From Pseudomonas sp. R5-89-07 (GTDB lineage Bacteria > Pseudomonadota > Gammaproteobacteria > Pseudomonadales > Pseudomonadaceae), in assembly GCF_003851685.1 (NCBI RefSeq), contig NZ_CP027727.1, positions 2,480,001 through 2,544,000 of the forward strand: 64,000 bases of DNA, written 5' to 3'. A program made the translations under genes and the position numbers. The notes beneath the pieces were generated by a model. That model searched no databases and was not told the DNA's origin. It saw nothing but the letters and a program-made list of their open reading frames with translations. This document shows positions 9,711 through 17,946 of the stretch, one piece after another (within the stretch, counting starts at the first letter, position 1; every line of letters starts with the position of its first letter).

Positions 9711-11363
9711 TCACGCCGGCTCCATTTCGTGCACCACCTGGCCGGCGCGCAGCCGCACCAGCTGGTCGGCAATGTCGAAATAACGGTCGTCGTGGCTGAT
9801 CACGATGATGGTCTTGCCCAGGCGCTTGAGGTCCGGCAGTAGCTCGGTGTAGAAAATCCGGCGGAAGGCCGGGTCCTGGTCGGCGGCCCATTCGTCGAAC
9901 ACCAGCACTGGGCGTTCTTCGAGCCAGGCGTTGACCAGTGCCAGGCGCTTGCGCTGGCCGGTAGAAAGGTCGGTGGTGCTGAACACGCCGTCCTTGACGC
10001 TGACCTTGTGCGCGATCTCCAGGCGTTCCAGGTATTGAGTGGCGCTGTCCAGGGACTGGGTGGCGCTGCCTTGCACCAGGTCGTCGAACAGGTAGTAGTC
10101 GGAAAACACCGTGGTGAACAGCTGGCGATAGTCGTCGCGCTCAGGGTCGGTGACCGCTTCGCCGTTCAGGCGAATCTCGCCGGCCTGGGGCGAGTACAGG
10201 CCCAGCAGCAGTTTGATCAGGGTGGTCTTGCCGCTGCCGTTCTCCCCGACGATGAACACGATGTCGCCTTGCTTGATGCTCAGGTTGATCGGCCCCAGAT
10301 GGAACGGCTCGCTGCCCTCGACCGCGGGCGGGCTGTAGCTCACGCCGCGCAGTTCGAGGCTTGTGACCACCGGTTTCGGCGCTTCGCTGTCGTCCATCAA
10401 CAGGTGCGGTTCGGGCGATGAAAAGCGTTCCGACAGCTCGCTGATGCGGCCAAAGGCAATCTTCGCCTTGCCCACCACCGGCAGGTAGCCCAGCAGGTGC
10501 TCCAGCGGGCCTTTCATGTACAGCAGCACCAGCACGAAGCCGGTGATCACGGTGGGGTCCGGGTTGGGGTTATACGCCTGCATCGCCAGGGCCAGGCCAA
10601 TGACTACAAAGAACAGCATCGAGCCAAACGTCTTGGCGAGGATGTAGATGTTGACCGAGCGCACCTGGATATCGCTGATGCGGTCGGCGGTTTCCTGGAT
10701 GCGATGGGTGTTCATGCGAAACCGTCGCGGCCGGTGCATGCGCAGCTCCTTGGCGCCGGACGCGATCGCGTTGTAGTAACGCTGCAACTCATCCTCATGG
10801 CTGCGCGCCAGGTCGAAGCCTTGAATGCCTTTGCCGCCGGCGATGAATTGCACGGCGCTGCCGATAATGATCGCCACCACCATCATCAGGAACATCGGCA
10901 CCGACAGGTAGGCCAGGTAGCCCAGGCAACCGAGGGTGACCGTGGCCGCGATGGCCAGGGGGGTGAACGCGAAGGAGAAGTCGCTGATGGTGTCGACGTC
11001 GTGGGTCAGCACCGGGATCAGGCGGTGGGAGCGATACCGTTCGATCTGCCCGATGGGCGCCGACAGCACCTTCTCGCCCAGGTCCTTGCGCAGCGCGGCG
11101 ATGATTCGTTGCCCGACGTAGTTGGTGCCGATGTCGGAAATGATCGAACTGAGCAGCGCCACCACGCATAACGCGGCAAAGGTCAGCACCACGCCCTGGG
11201 TCATGCCGTTGGCCGAATGCAGCGCATTATTGATCGTGGCCAGCAGCAAGGTAATGGCCAGGCCGCCCACCATGCCGAGGGCGACGGAGACCGTCACGAT
11301 GGTGCGAAACGGCCGGAGCAGGGCGAGCAAGCCTTTGAAGGCGCCGCGTTTGGGGTCGGTCAT
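9711..11363 (-). CDS. pvdE: Pyoverdine precursor ABC exporter PvdE
   Basis: Fused permease-ATPase (550 residues) of the cyclic-peptide/siderophore exporter family. In pseudomonads PvdE moves the acylated ferribactin precursor from cytoplasm to periplasm. About six membrane segments fill the first 300 residues. The C-terminal nucleotide-binding domain shows Walker A GENGSGKTT, signature LSTGQRKRL, Walker B VLVFDEWAADQDP and the switch histidine in VISHDD. It is read away from pvdF, and a PvdS box lies about 60 bp upstream of the ATG at 11363. The gene ends 110 bp before the fpvA start on the same strand, but fpvA has its own regulatory site. Family and neighbours agree, so confidence is high. 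Confidence 0.96.
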   Translation of the reverse strand: MTDPKRGAFKGLLALLRPFRTIVTVSVALGMVGGLAITLLLATINNALHSANGMTQGVVLTFAALCVVALLSSIISDIGTNYVGQRIIAALRKDLGEKVLSAPIGQIERYRSHRLIPVLTHDVDTISDFSFAFTPLAIAATVTLGCLGYLAYLSVPMFLMMVVAIIIGSAVQFIAGGKGIQGFDLARSHEDELQRYYNAIASGAKELRMHRPRRFRMNTHRIQETADRISDIQVRSVNIYILAKTFGSMLFFVVIGLALAMQAYNPNPDPTVITGFVLVLLYMKGPLEHLLGYLPVVGKAKIAFGRISELSERFSSPEPHLLMDDSEAPKPVVTSLELRGVSYSPPAVEGSEPFHLGPINLSIKQGDIVFIVGENGSGKTTLIKLLLGLYSPQAGEIRLNGEAVTDPERDDYRQLFTTVFSDYYLFDDLVQGSATQSLDSATQYLERLEIAHKVSVKDGVFSTTDLSTGQRKRLALVNAWLEERPVLVFDEWAADQDPAFRRIFYTELLPDLKRLGKTIIVISHDDRYFDIADQLVRLRAGQVVHEMEPA

Positions 11364-11421
11364 AAATACATCCCGGAGAGTGAAAAGAGGGGCTGGGCAC
11401 GCAGACCCTTACCCATGACAA

Positions 11422-11445
11422 ACGAAGCATCGGCGCGACTATTTA
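11422..11445 (-). promoter_or_regulatory. PvdS iron-starvation box for pvdE
   Basis: Read on the minus strand: TAAAT at 11445-11441, exactly 16 bases, then CGT at 11424-11422. This is the IS-box geometry recognised by the PvdS sigma factor, about 60 bp upstream of pvdE. Confidence 0.88.
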
Positions 11446-11476
11446 GCGCGGTGCGCCCGGCGGCGCCGACGCGGGA

Positions 11477-11500
11477 TAAATCGCGCGAGGGCTGGTTCGT
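11477..11500 (+). promoter_or_regulatory. PvdS iron-starvation box for pvdF
   Basis: TAAAT at 11477-11481, a 16-base spacer, then CGT at 11498-11500 (continuing TT). It lies 62 bp before the pvdF ATG and is back to back with the pvdE box 31 bp to its left. Confidence 0.9.
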
Positions 11501-11561
11501 TCTTGTTGTGTAGGCGCACGGGTATTCACGCCGTGCGTATTCCTTGTGCGAGAGCGAACCA

Positions 11562-12389
11562 ATGACGAAAAAGAACCTGGTGTATGTGTGGTCCCTGAGA
11601 AATGCCGCCGCCGACAAGGCCGGGCAGCCGGTGGCCTACAAGGACCATGAGCGCTACATGAAGTCGGTACTGGAATTTCTGGTGGGCTCGCTCAACGACA
11701 CTTCGCTGGGCGATGCCTACAACCTGGTCGGGGTGGTGTATGACGACGATGAGCAAAACCCACGGGATCAGGCGCTGGTCGCCGATTACGGTTTCGCTTA
11801 CGCGCCTGGCCGCCAATGGCTGTACCCGGCCGATTTGCGCGTACAGGGCACGCTGGTCAATGACCTGTTGCTGAGCGTGCCGTCGACCTATCGCCGCCTG
11901 CCACGGGGCAGCGCCGAACATGTCGCCGGCAAACAGGATTTCGAACGGCGCCTGCACGACACCCTGGTGGAGTTGAAAGCCGACATCGTGGTGCTCGATG
12001 GCTTGCTGGTGATCCTCGATGAACTGGTGCGCCCAGGCGCGCCGTTTGCGCGGCGCATCATGAACATCCATCCGGGTATCACACGCATCGAATCGCCTTA
12101 CGAACGCCGTGGTGCCTATGCCACCTGGAACGCGCTCTACGGTGCGCGTGGGCAGACAGTGGTGGATTGGGCAACCAAGGCCACCAAGCCTTCGGCGCCG
12201 CTGTACCTTACCGGCGCGTCGTTCCACTACGTGGACAACGGTATCGACTCCGGCGAAGTGTTCCACGACGTGTTGAGGACCGAGATTTCACCGCAGGACA
12301 CAATCCTCGAACTGCGCTGGAACAACTTCAACAACAGCCTGTTCCCGGCGTTGCATGAAGGCCTGGAACTGTTGGCTCAGAAGAACTGA
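11562..12389 (+). CDS. pvdF: N5-hydroxyornithine formyltransferase PvdF
   Basis: Cytoplasmic enzyme that formylates N5-hydroxyornithine, giving the hydroxamate iron ligand built into pyoverdine; the donor is N10-formyltetrahydrofolate. The product is 275 residues from the chosen ATG at 11562, matching P. aeruginosa PvdF in length. A formyltransferase-type motif MNIHPGITR is visible near residue 168, with the catalytic-region histidine. An in-frame ATG 18 bases upstream is less likely, because the shorter start fits the family (MTKKNLVYVWSLRN). A PvdS box lies just upstream. The gene is monocistronic, ending before a REP doublet and the convergent pvdO. Its presence predicts formyl-hydroxyornithine in the pyoverdine peptide, which must be loaded by an NRPS module outside this window. 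Confidence 0.95.
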   Translation: MTKKNLVYVWSLRNAAADKAGQPVAYKDHERYMKSVLEFLVGSLNDTSLGDAYNLVGVVYDDDEQNPRDQALVADYGFAYAPGRQWLYPADLRVQGTLVNDLLLSVPSTYRRLPRGSAEHVAGKQDFERRLHDTLVELKADIVVLDGLLVILDELVRPGAPFARRIMNIHPGITRIESPYERRGAYATWNALYGARGQTVVDWATKATKPSAPLYLTGASFHYVDNGIDSGEVFHDVLRTEISPQDTILELRWNNFNNSLFPALHEGLELLAQKN

Positions 12390-12401
12390 ATGCAGTTCAA
12401 A

Positions 12402-12491
12402 TGTGGGAGGGGGCTTGCCCCCGATGAGGGCGTGTCAGTGCATGCATCGTTGTCTGACACACCGCCATCGGGAGCAAGCCCCCTCCCACAT
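12402..12491. repeat. REP doublet (REPIN-like), family A
   Basis: Two inverted REP arms (TGTGGGAGGGGGCTTGCCCC and its complement) separated by about 50 bp. It sits between the convergent genes pvdF and pvdO. The same family recurs at nine other gaps in this window. Confidence 0.9.
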
Positions 12492-12508
12492 TTGGATCTA
12501 TTGCGCTA

Positions 12509-13381
12509 TCAGAGATCGCGCACTACCCGGAAGCCAATCCAGTCACCCCGCGTCTGCGGGTAGATGTTGTTGCGGTTGCCTGAGCGGGAAAATACCGGCG
12601 CCTCGCCCCAGTCATTGCCACGAATCTGGTAGGCCTCACAGTTGGGCTCCACCCAGGCGCTGCCTTCGGTCGGCGCGCCGATGTAGTTCGGGTGCTCGCA
12701 ATCGGCAACCCGCTCGTACACGTTGCCATGCATGTCATACAAGCCAAAGGCGTTCGGCGGGTAGCTGCCCACCGGCGACGAATAGCTGTAGCCGTCCGCC
12801 GGGCCGTAGGTGTTGGCGTGTTCGGCAATGCTGTAGCCCTTGCCTTCGTCGAACGGGAAGGGGAACGGCCCGCGGGTGCCGGCGCGGGCCGCGTATTCAC
12901 GTTGGGCCTCGCTGACCATGTGGTAGTTCTGCCCGGTCTTCTTCGACAGCCAGCTCACGTAGCGCTTGATGTCGTCCATGTCCATGCACACGGCTGGCTG
13001 GCGTGGCCCCTGGGGGTAGCGTGGCTTGCTGGCGATGCATTCGCGGCCGGGGCGGTCATCGCCGTTGGCGATGGTGACGCCGGTCTGGCGCACGTAGCTG
13101 TCCCACTCGCCGGCGGTGATCTGGAAGCGGCTCATGGCGAAGGGCTTGGCAAAGGTGACTTCATGCATCGGGCCTTCGTCGGGCTCGCGGCCGACTTCGT
13201 CTTCCGGGGTGCCCATGGTGAACGTACCGGCGGGCAGCACCACCATTTCCGGGCAATCCTTGCAGTCCTTGAAGACTTTGCCCGGTTGCGTCGCGGCCGC
13301 CTGGGCCAGGCCGGGGAGCAGGGCGCTGCACAGCGCGGTCAGCGCCAGGGCGGGCAGGGGGTTGAGTCGAAATGGCGTCAT
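12509..13381 (-). CDS. pvdO: PvdO, periplasmic pyoverdine maturation protein (FGE-sulfatase fold)
   Basis: Formylglycine-generating-enzyme/sulfatase-modifying fold protein. In pseudomonads PvdO performs the final oxidation of dihydropyoverdine to pyoverdine in the periplasm. The product is about 290 residues from the ATG at 13381. A Sec-type signal peptide (ALALTALCSALLPGLAQA) follows a short basic N-terminus, which is why this start is preferred over an upstream GTG at 13414. Fold hallmarks include MVVLPAGTFTMGTPEDEVG at the start of the mature protein, a central AMSRFQITAGEWDSYV, and the C-terminal GFRVVRD. It lies 29 bp after pvdN on the same strand, so it is the last gene of a pvdM-pvdN-pvdO operon. 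Confidence 0.94.
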   Translation of the reverse strand: MTPFRLNPLPALALTALCSALLPGLAQAAATQPGKVFKDCKDCPEMVVLPAGTFTMGTPEDEVGREPDEGPMHEVTFAKPFAMSRFQITAGEWDSYVRQTGVTIANGDDRPGRECIASKPRYPQGPRQPAVCMDMDDIKRYVSWLSKKTGQNYHMVSEAQREYAARAGTRGPFPFPFDEGKGYSIAEHANTYGPADGYSYSSPVGSYPPNAFGLYDMHGNVYERVADCEHPNYIGAPTEGSAWVEPNCEAYQIRGNDWGEAPVFSRSGNRNNIYPQTRGDWIGFRVVRDL

Positions 13382-13410
13382 GCGAGCGTCTCGTTCAAAG
13401 AAAAAAGGGT

Positions 13411-14679
13411 TCACAACCGCGGGCTCAGCAGCGCCATGAAGCGCTGGATTTCATCCGAATTGTTGAGCAGGCCGGGGGAGGTACGGATTACCGGGCCGAC
13501 ATCGCGGTCCACCGCGTCGATGACCACGCGGTTTTGCAGCATGTGCGCCGCAATCGCGTCGCTGTCCTGGCCCTTGACCCGGAAGAAGGTGAAGCCCGCC
13601 GACAGTTCAGGGCTGCGCGGGGTGACCAGTTCTACCTGCGGATGCGCCAGCAGTTGCTCTTTAAGTTCGGTATTGAGCGCATGGATACGCGCCTGCACCG
13701 CGGCCTTGCCCAATTGCAGGTGCAACTTGAAGGCTTCGTCGGCGGCCCAGCGATGTTCGAAGGCGTGGTAGCCGCCGGGGGTCATGGTGGTGGCGAAATT
13801 CGTGTCTTCGGAAAAGGTCGGCACCATTGGCGTGACGTACCTGTTTTCGGCATCGCGCGCGCACACCAGGCCGGTGCCGCGCGGCCCGAACATCCACTTG
13901 TGGGTGCCGGCGATAAAGAAGTCGCAGTGCATGCCCGGAAAGTCGAGGTTTTCCACGCCGAAGCCGTGCACACCGTCGACCACGTAGAGGATGCGGTCGT
14001 TGTCGTCGCGGTGGCGATTGTGTTCATCCACCAGTCGGCCGATCTCGCCGATGGGCAATTTGACGCCACTGCCCGACTGCACCCAGGTCATGCCCAGCAC
14101 CCGCGTGTTGGGGCGGATAGTGCGCTGGATGTTGCCGATAATTTCATCGGCCGACACGCGGCTTGCGCTGTCGAACAGGCGGATGCGGCGCACCTGGGTG
14201 CCTTCCCTGCGCACGCGAAAATCCAGCACGTTCTGGGTCGCGTAATGCTCGTGCTCGGTGGTGAGGATTTCCTGGTCGGCGCGCACCTTGATCCCGCCGT
14301 AGATCATCGCCAGTCCCTCGGAGGTGCTGCCGGTGAGGGCGATCTGTGGCGGCGTGGCGTTCAGGTAGCGCCCGGCCCACTCGCGCACCTGGCCCTCGCG
14401 TTTCCAGGTTTCCTGCAGGTCCCAGTCCATCGCCAGGCCGGGGTTGCGGTCGATCTGCGCGCGGTAGCGTTCGATGGCCTCGCGCACCGGCCTTGGGTGC
14501 GAGGCCACCAGGAAGTTGGAGAAGTGCAGGTAATCCGGGTCCTGGTTGAACAGCTGTTTCAGTCCTGCCCATGGGTCGTTCGGGTTGGCTGCCAGCACCT
14601 GGGGCATCAGCGCCGTGCCCAGCGGCAGGCTGGCGGCAAAGACCCCGGCCAGCTTGAGGAATGTGCGGCGGTCGCTCAT
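13411..14679 (-). CDS. pvdN: PvdN, Tat-exported PLP-dependent pyoverdine-tailoring enzyme
   Basis: Class V aminotransferase-fold protein of 422 residues. In P. fluorescens PvdN converts the glutamate side chain on the chromophore to succinamide, in the periplasm. The N-terminus carries a twin-arginine signal (SDRRTFLKLAG, then a hydrophobic stretch ending around VLAAN). PLP-family landmarks are GSTSEGLAMI, the aspartate of VVDGVHGFGV, and AGTHKWMFGPRGTG with the probable Schiff-base lysine. Its ATG overlaps the pvdM stop by four bases, so the two are translationally coupled. Presence of pvdN predicts a succinamide rather than alpha-ketoglutarate side chain. Confidence 0.95.
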   Translation of the reverse strand: MSDRRTFLKLAGVFAASLPLGTALMPQVLAANPNDPWAGLKQLFNQDPDYLHFSNFLVASHPRPVREAIERYRAQIDRNPGLAMDWDLQETWKREGQVREWAGRYLNATPPQIALTGSTSEGLAMIYGGIKVRADQEILTTEHEHYATQNVLDFRVRREGTQVRRIRLFDSASRVSADEIIGNIQRTIRPNTRVLGMTWVQSGSGVKLPIGEIGRLVDEHNRHRDDNDRILYVVDGVHGFGVENLDFPGMHCDFFIAGTHKWMFGPRGTGLVCARDAENRYVTPMVPTFSEDTNFATTMTPGGYHAFEHRWAADEAFKLHLQLGKAAVQARIHALNTELKEQLLAHPQVELVTPRSPELSAGFTFFRVKGQDSDAIAAHMLQNRVVIDAVDRDVGPVIRTSPGLLNNSDEIQRFMALLSPRL

Positions 14680-16043
14680 GGCGCTACCTCATGGTTGGCC
14701 GAGGGTTTGGCTGCTTTCTGCACCTGGTCCCACACCCGCAGAAAGTTACCGCCCCATAGCTTGGCGATATCGGCTTCGGAGTAGCCGCGCTGGATCAGTT
14801 CGGCGGTGACATTGCGCACCTCACCGACGTTCTCCCAACCCTGGAGACCGCCGCCGTCATTGAAGTCCGAGGCGATGCCGACGTGGTCGATGCCGATCTT
14901 GCGCACGGTGTAGTCGATGGCATCGCCCCAGTCCTTGAGGGTCGCCTTGGGTTCTTCCTCGAGAATCGCGTACAACTCGCTGGCGTACTGGCCGAAGCGC
15001 TGTTCGGACCACGCGGCGATGATCGCGTCGCCCGGCATCAAGGCCATCGCCAGGTTCGGCAGCGGCGGCAAGTCGAAGCGCGCGCGCAGGGCGTTGAGCT
15101 TGTCCTGGGTCGGCTGGCTCAGCGGGCGCAGGTAGGCAGGGAAGCCCACCACCTGCACCACGCCGCCACTGCGCTTGATCAGTTGCAGTTCCTTGTCACT
15201 GAGGTTGCGCGGGATGTCCACTGACGCCCGTGGTGCCGAGTGGGAGGCCACCATGGGCGTACGGCTCAATTGCGCGACCTGTTCCAGCGCCTTGGTCGAC
15301 ATCTGCGACACATCGATGATCACTCCGAGGTCATTGAGGCGCGCAACCGCTTGCTGGCCGATGGGCGACAGGCCCTCGAGGGCGTCGGCAGTGTCATTGA
15401 AGAACGGCAGCGGGCGCGATGAATCCGCCCAGGCGTTGTTGCCGATGTAGCTGAAGCCGAACATGCGCATGCCGCGTGCCGCCCACAGGTCCAGCTGGTT
15501 CAGGTCGTTGCCCAGCGGGTAGGCGTTGAGCATGCTGATGAAAATCGCGAACTTGCCTTCGCCGTGCAGGCGGCGCATGTCGTCCGGGGTATAGGCGATG
15601 CCCACTTGGTTGGGAAAGTCGCGGACCATGCCGGAGATGATTTTGTAGCGCACCTCTTGCTCGTGGCGGGCCTCTTCGACGAAACCGTCGGTGGGTTTGT
15701 GCGGGGCGTTGGCGCCGTTCCAGATTTCCGGCCAGCCGAAGATAGTCAAAGCCGCAGCGGACAAGCGGCCACGCGACGCTTTGGCCAGGTCGAACTGGCC
15801 GTTGCCATCCTTGTCGGCTTCATTGCCGGCGGTGCCGAAATCCATGGGCACGGTGATATGGCTGTCGAAGGACAACAGGCGTTCCTGCATGTCATTGGCT
15901 TGCTTGATCACCTCCAGCGGGTAGCCGGCGTTGCCCTTGAACCAGTGATCCCAGGCCAGGAAACCGGCCCCGGCAGCGACGGCCAGTGCCAGCGGCAGGC
16001 CCAGATACAGCGCCTTTTTCGAACGTGGTTTTGTCATTGCCAT
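14676..16043 (-). CDS. pvdM: PvdM, membrane-anchored dipeptidase-like maturation protein
   Basis: Member of the renal dipeptidase (peptidase M19) family, 455 residues, with an N-terminal membrane anchor or signal (LGLPLALAVAAGAGFLAW). In fluorescent pseudomonads PvdM is required for ferribactin oxidation by PvdP in the periplasm. The usual metal motif HxD near the N-terminus reads SHIT here, so the aspartate ligand is replaced by threonine. The later VASHS and ASDFNDGGG motifs remain. This suggests the protein is not an ordinary dipeptidase. A second ATG two codons downstream is an equally possible start. It is the first gene of the pvdM-N-O operon, with a PvdS box 35-58 bp upstream. Confidence 0.93.
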   Translation of the reverse strand: MAMTKPRSKKALYLGLPLALAVAAGAGFLAWDHWFKGNAGYPLEVIKQANDMQERLLSFDSHITVPMDFGTAGNEADKDGNGQFDLAKASRGRLSAAALTIFGWPEIWNGANAPHKPTDGFVEEARHEQEVRYKIISGMVRDFPNQVGIAYTPDDMRRLHGEGKFAIFISMLNAYPLGNDLNQLDLWAARGMRMFGFSYIGNNAWADSSRPLPFFNDTADALEGLSPIGQQAVARLNDLGVIIDVSQMSTKALEQVAQLSRTPMVASHSAPRASVDIPRNLSDKELQLIKRSGGVVQVVGFPAYLRPLSQPTQDKLNALRARFDLPPLPNLAMALMPGDAIIAAWSEQRFGQYASELYAILEEEPKATLKDWGDAIDYTVRKIGIDHVGIASDFNDGGGLQGWENVGEVRNVTAELIQRGYSEADIAKLWGGNFLRVWDQVQKAAKPSANHEVAP

Positions 16044-16077
16044 CTCAGTCAGTTGAGGCCCGTGCTATCAGGGAAGA

Positions 16078-16101
16078 ACGAGCGATGGCCGGAGAAATTT
16101 A
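16078..16101 (-). promoter_or_regulatory. PvdS iron-starvation box for pvdM-pvdN-pvdO
   Basis: On the minus strand TAAAT (16101-16097), a 16-base spacer, then CGT (16080-16078). It is placed to transcribe pvdM and lies back to back with the pvdP box. Confidence 0.88.
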
Positions 16102-16120
16102 GCGGGCGGCGCAGGGCGGT

Positions 16121-16144
16121 TAAATTTCCCCAGGCGGCAAACGT
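16121..16144 (+). promoter_or_regulatory. PvdS iron-starvation box for pvdP
   Basis: TAAAT at 16121-16125, a 16-base spacer and CGT at 16142-16144, 35 bp before the pvdP ATG. Its geometry is identical to the other three boxes in this locus. Confidence 0.9.
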
Positions 16145-16179
16145 TCTAGCTCTGATTAAGCCGTTTCCCAAGGTAGACA

Positions 16180-17808
16180 ATGACGATCTCTCGACGTGGG
16201 TTCATCGCAGGCCTGGCGCTGACCGGCGCTGCTGTGCCCGCGGCCTTTTATGCCCATCGCGAGCTGACGCGGGAAGAAGAATTCCCGATCACCCCCGGCG
16301 AAGCCACGGTCGACCTGGCCGACACCCAGGGCCAGCACCTGGCCAATACCTTGCGCGGCGTGTGGAGCCTGCGCCTGGAAGGCCGCGATGCCGGCCTCAA
16401 GGGCCTGCCGTTGCAAGGCCTTGAGCTGCTGCTGGATATCGCTCCCCGAGGGCGTGGCTTGCGCGGTTACCTGGACACCGCCGAGCACCTGCGTGCCGAC
16501 GGCGAGCCGCGCTACCGCGTATTGGGCGACCTGTTGACGGGCGAGGGCGCCTTGCTCTATTGGCGGCTGATCGACCGCGATTCGGCGGCGGGCATACCGG
16601 CCTATGAATTCAAGATGAGCCTGGATGAAGTCTGGGCCGACTTCGGCAATGCCGGCAGCGGCACCTTCAGCGGGCAGATCCTCGACCTCGAGCGGCCCCT
16701 GGCATTGACCGAGCGCGACAACCGTTTTATCGCGCACAAACAGCTGTTCCCCGAGGCCCGCCAGCGTATCGGCCTCAACCCGGCCCTGCTGGCGTGGCTG
16801 ATTTCCCCCGAGCACCGCCTGTTTCACCAACTGTGGCACGCCACCCGTGACCAATGGCACAAACTGTCCGAGGAAAAACGCGAGGCCCTGCGCGGGATTG
16901 GCTGGCAACCCGGGCCGCGTGGCCAGGAGCGTGATGCGCGGGGCAAGCGCAAGGACCGTAACGGCTCGGGCATCGACTTCTTCTTCATGCACCGCCATAT
17001 GCTCGGCACAGCCCGTTCCATGCAGGACTTGCCGTCATGGCCGCATTTTCCCGAGCCGCAACCGGCGCTGGAGCGTGATCGCCTGGGCTTTGTGCGTTAC
17101 TTCGATAACCATGACGGCTTTGCGCTGCCGCCGTGCTGGTCGGCCCCGGATGACACCGACTACACTCAGTGGGTGAGCGACATCAAGGCCGCCGAGACCT
17201 ACCACAGCAATTTCCAGGTGTGGGAATCCCAATACCGCGACCCGCGCTACCTGGCCCGATTGACCCTGGGCCAGTTGGGCTCGGAGATGGAACTGGGCCT
17301 GCATGACTGGCTGCACATGCGCTGGGCCTCGGTGCCGCGCGACCCGTCCAACGGCGCCCCGGTGCCGTTTGCCCGCGACCCTGCGGACTTTGCGGCGCGC
17401 TGGTACGCACCGGAGAATGACTTTCTCGGTGATCCATTTTCATCCCATGTCAATCCGGTGTTCTGGCACTTTCATGGCTGGATCGACGACCGTATCGAAG
17501 ACTGGTTTCGCGCCCACGAACGGTTCAATCCCGGCGAGGTGACCCGGCTCGAGGTCAATGGCGTGGCCTGGTTCGCGCCGGGGCGCTGGGTTGAAATCAG
17601 CGACCCCTGGTTGGGCCCGGACACCCACGGCTGCAGCACCACGCCGGGGTTGCAGCAGGGGCGCTCACTGGAAATGGACCCGGAAATCATGAAGCTGGCC
17701 CTGCGCATCACCTTCAACGACGATGAAGAACGGCTCAAGGGCCTGTTCAAGCGCGTGCCGCAGCGACCCTGGTATGCGCGGCACCTCAAGGTCAACGGCA
17801 AAGCATAA
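16180..17808 (+). CDS. pvdP: PvdP, Tat-exported copper tyrosinase of the pyoverdine chromophore
   Basis: Periplasmic tyrosinase that oxidises the D-tyrosine of ferribactin to build the fluorescent dihydroxyquinoline chromophore. The product is 542 residues, close to P. aeruginosa PvdP. A twin-arginine signal (TISRRGFIAGLAL) starts the protein. Histidine-rich segments that fit binuclear copper sites are HQLWHATRDQWH (about residues 212-223), FFMHRHML, DWLHMRW and VFWHFHGWIDDRIEDW. Transcription is divergent from pvdM from its own PvdS box. It is the last pyoverdine gene visible on this side; no pvdRT-opmQ efflux genes follow. Confidence 0.95.
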   Translation: MTISRRGFIAGLALTGAAVPAAFYAHRELTREEEFPITPGEATVDLADTQGQHLANTLRGVWSLRLEGRDAGLKGLPLQGLELLLDIAPRGRGLRGYLDTAEHLRADGEPRYRVLGDLLTGEGALLYWRLIDRDSAAGIPAYEFKMSLDEVWADFGNAGSGTFSGQILDLERPLALTERDNRFIAHKQLFPEARQRIGLNPALLAWLISPEHRLFHQLWHATRDQWHKLSEEKREALRGIGWQPGPRGQERDARGKRKDRNGSGIDFFFMHRHMLGTARSMQDLPSWPHFPEPQPALERDRLGFVRYFDNHDGFALPPCWSAPDDTDYTQWVSDIKAAETYHSNFQVWESQYRDPRYLARLTLGQLGSEMELGLHDWLHMRWASVPRDPSNGAPVPFARDPADFAARWYAPENDFLGDPFSSHVNPVFWHFHGWIDDRIEDWFRAHERFNPGEVTRLEVNGVAWFAPGRWVEISDPWLGPDTHGCSTTPGLQQGRSLEMDPEIMKLALRITFNDDEERLKGLFKRVPQRPWYARHLKVNGKA

Positions 17809-17825
17809 GGAACGGCGCATTACCT

Positions 17826-17933
17826 GTGGCGAGGGAGCTTGCTCCCGCGACGGCCTGCCAATCGCCACAAAATATAGAGTGGGGCAGCTTCAGGACTGCT
17901 GCGCAGTCCAACGGGAGCAAGCTTCCTCGCCAC
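17826..17933. repeat. REP doublet, family B
   Basis: Inverted arms GTGGCGAGGGAGCTTGCTCC and its near-complement GGGAGCAAGCTTCCTCGCCAC flank about 65 bp. It lies between the convergent pvdP and the thioesterase gene. A second copy of this family is at 52675-52766. Confidence 0.85.
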
Positions 17934-17946
17934 AGAGTGGACGCTT

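Noticed and set aside
9705..9730. TAAAT...CGT at the fpvA/pvdE gap as a PvdS box
   Set aside because: The spacer is 18 bases instead of 16, it points into the end of pvdE, and it overlaps the pvdE stop.
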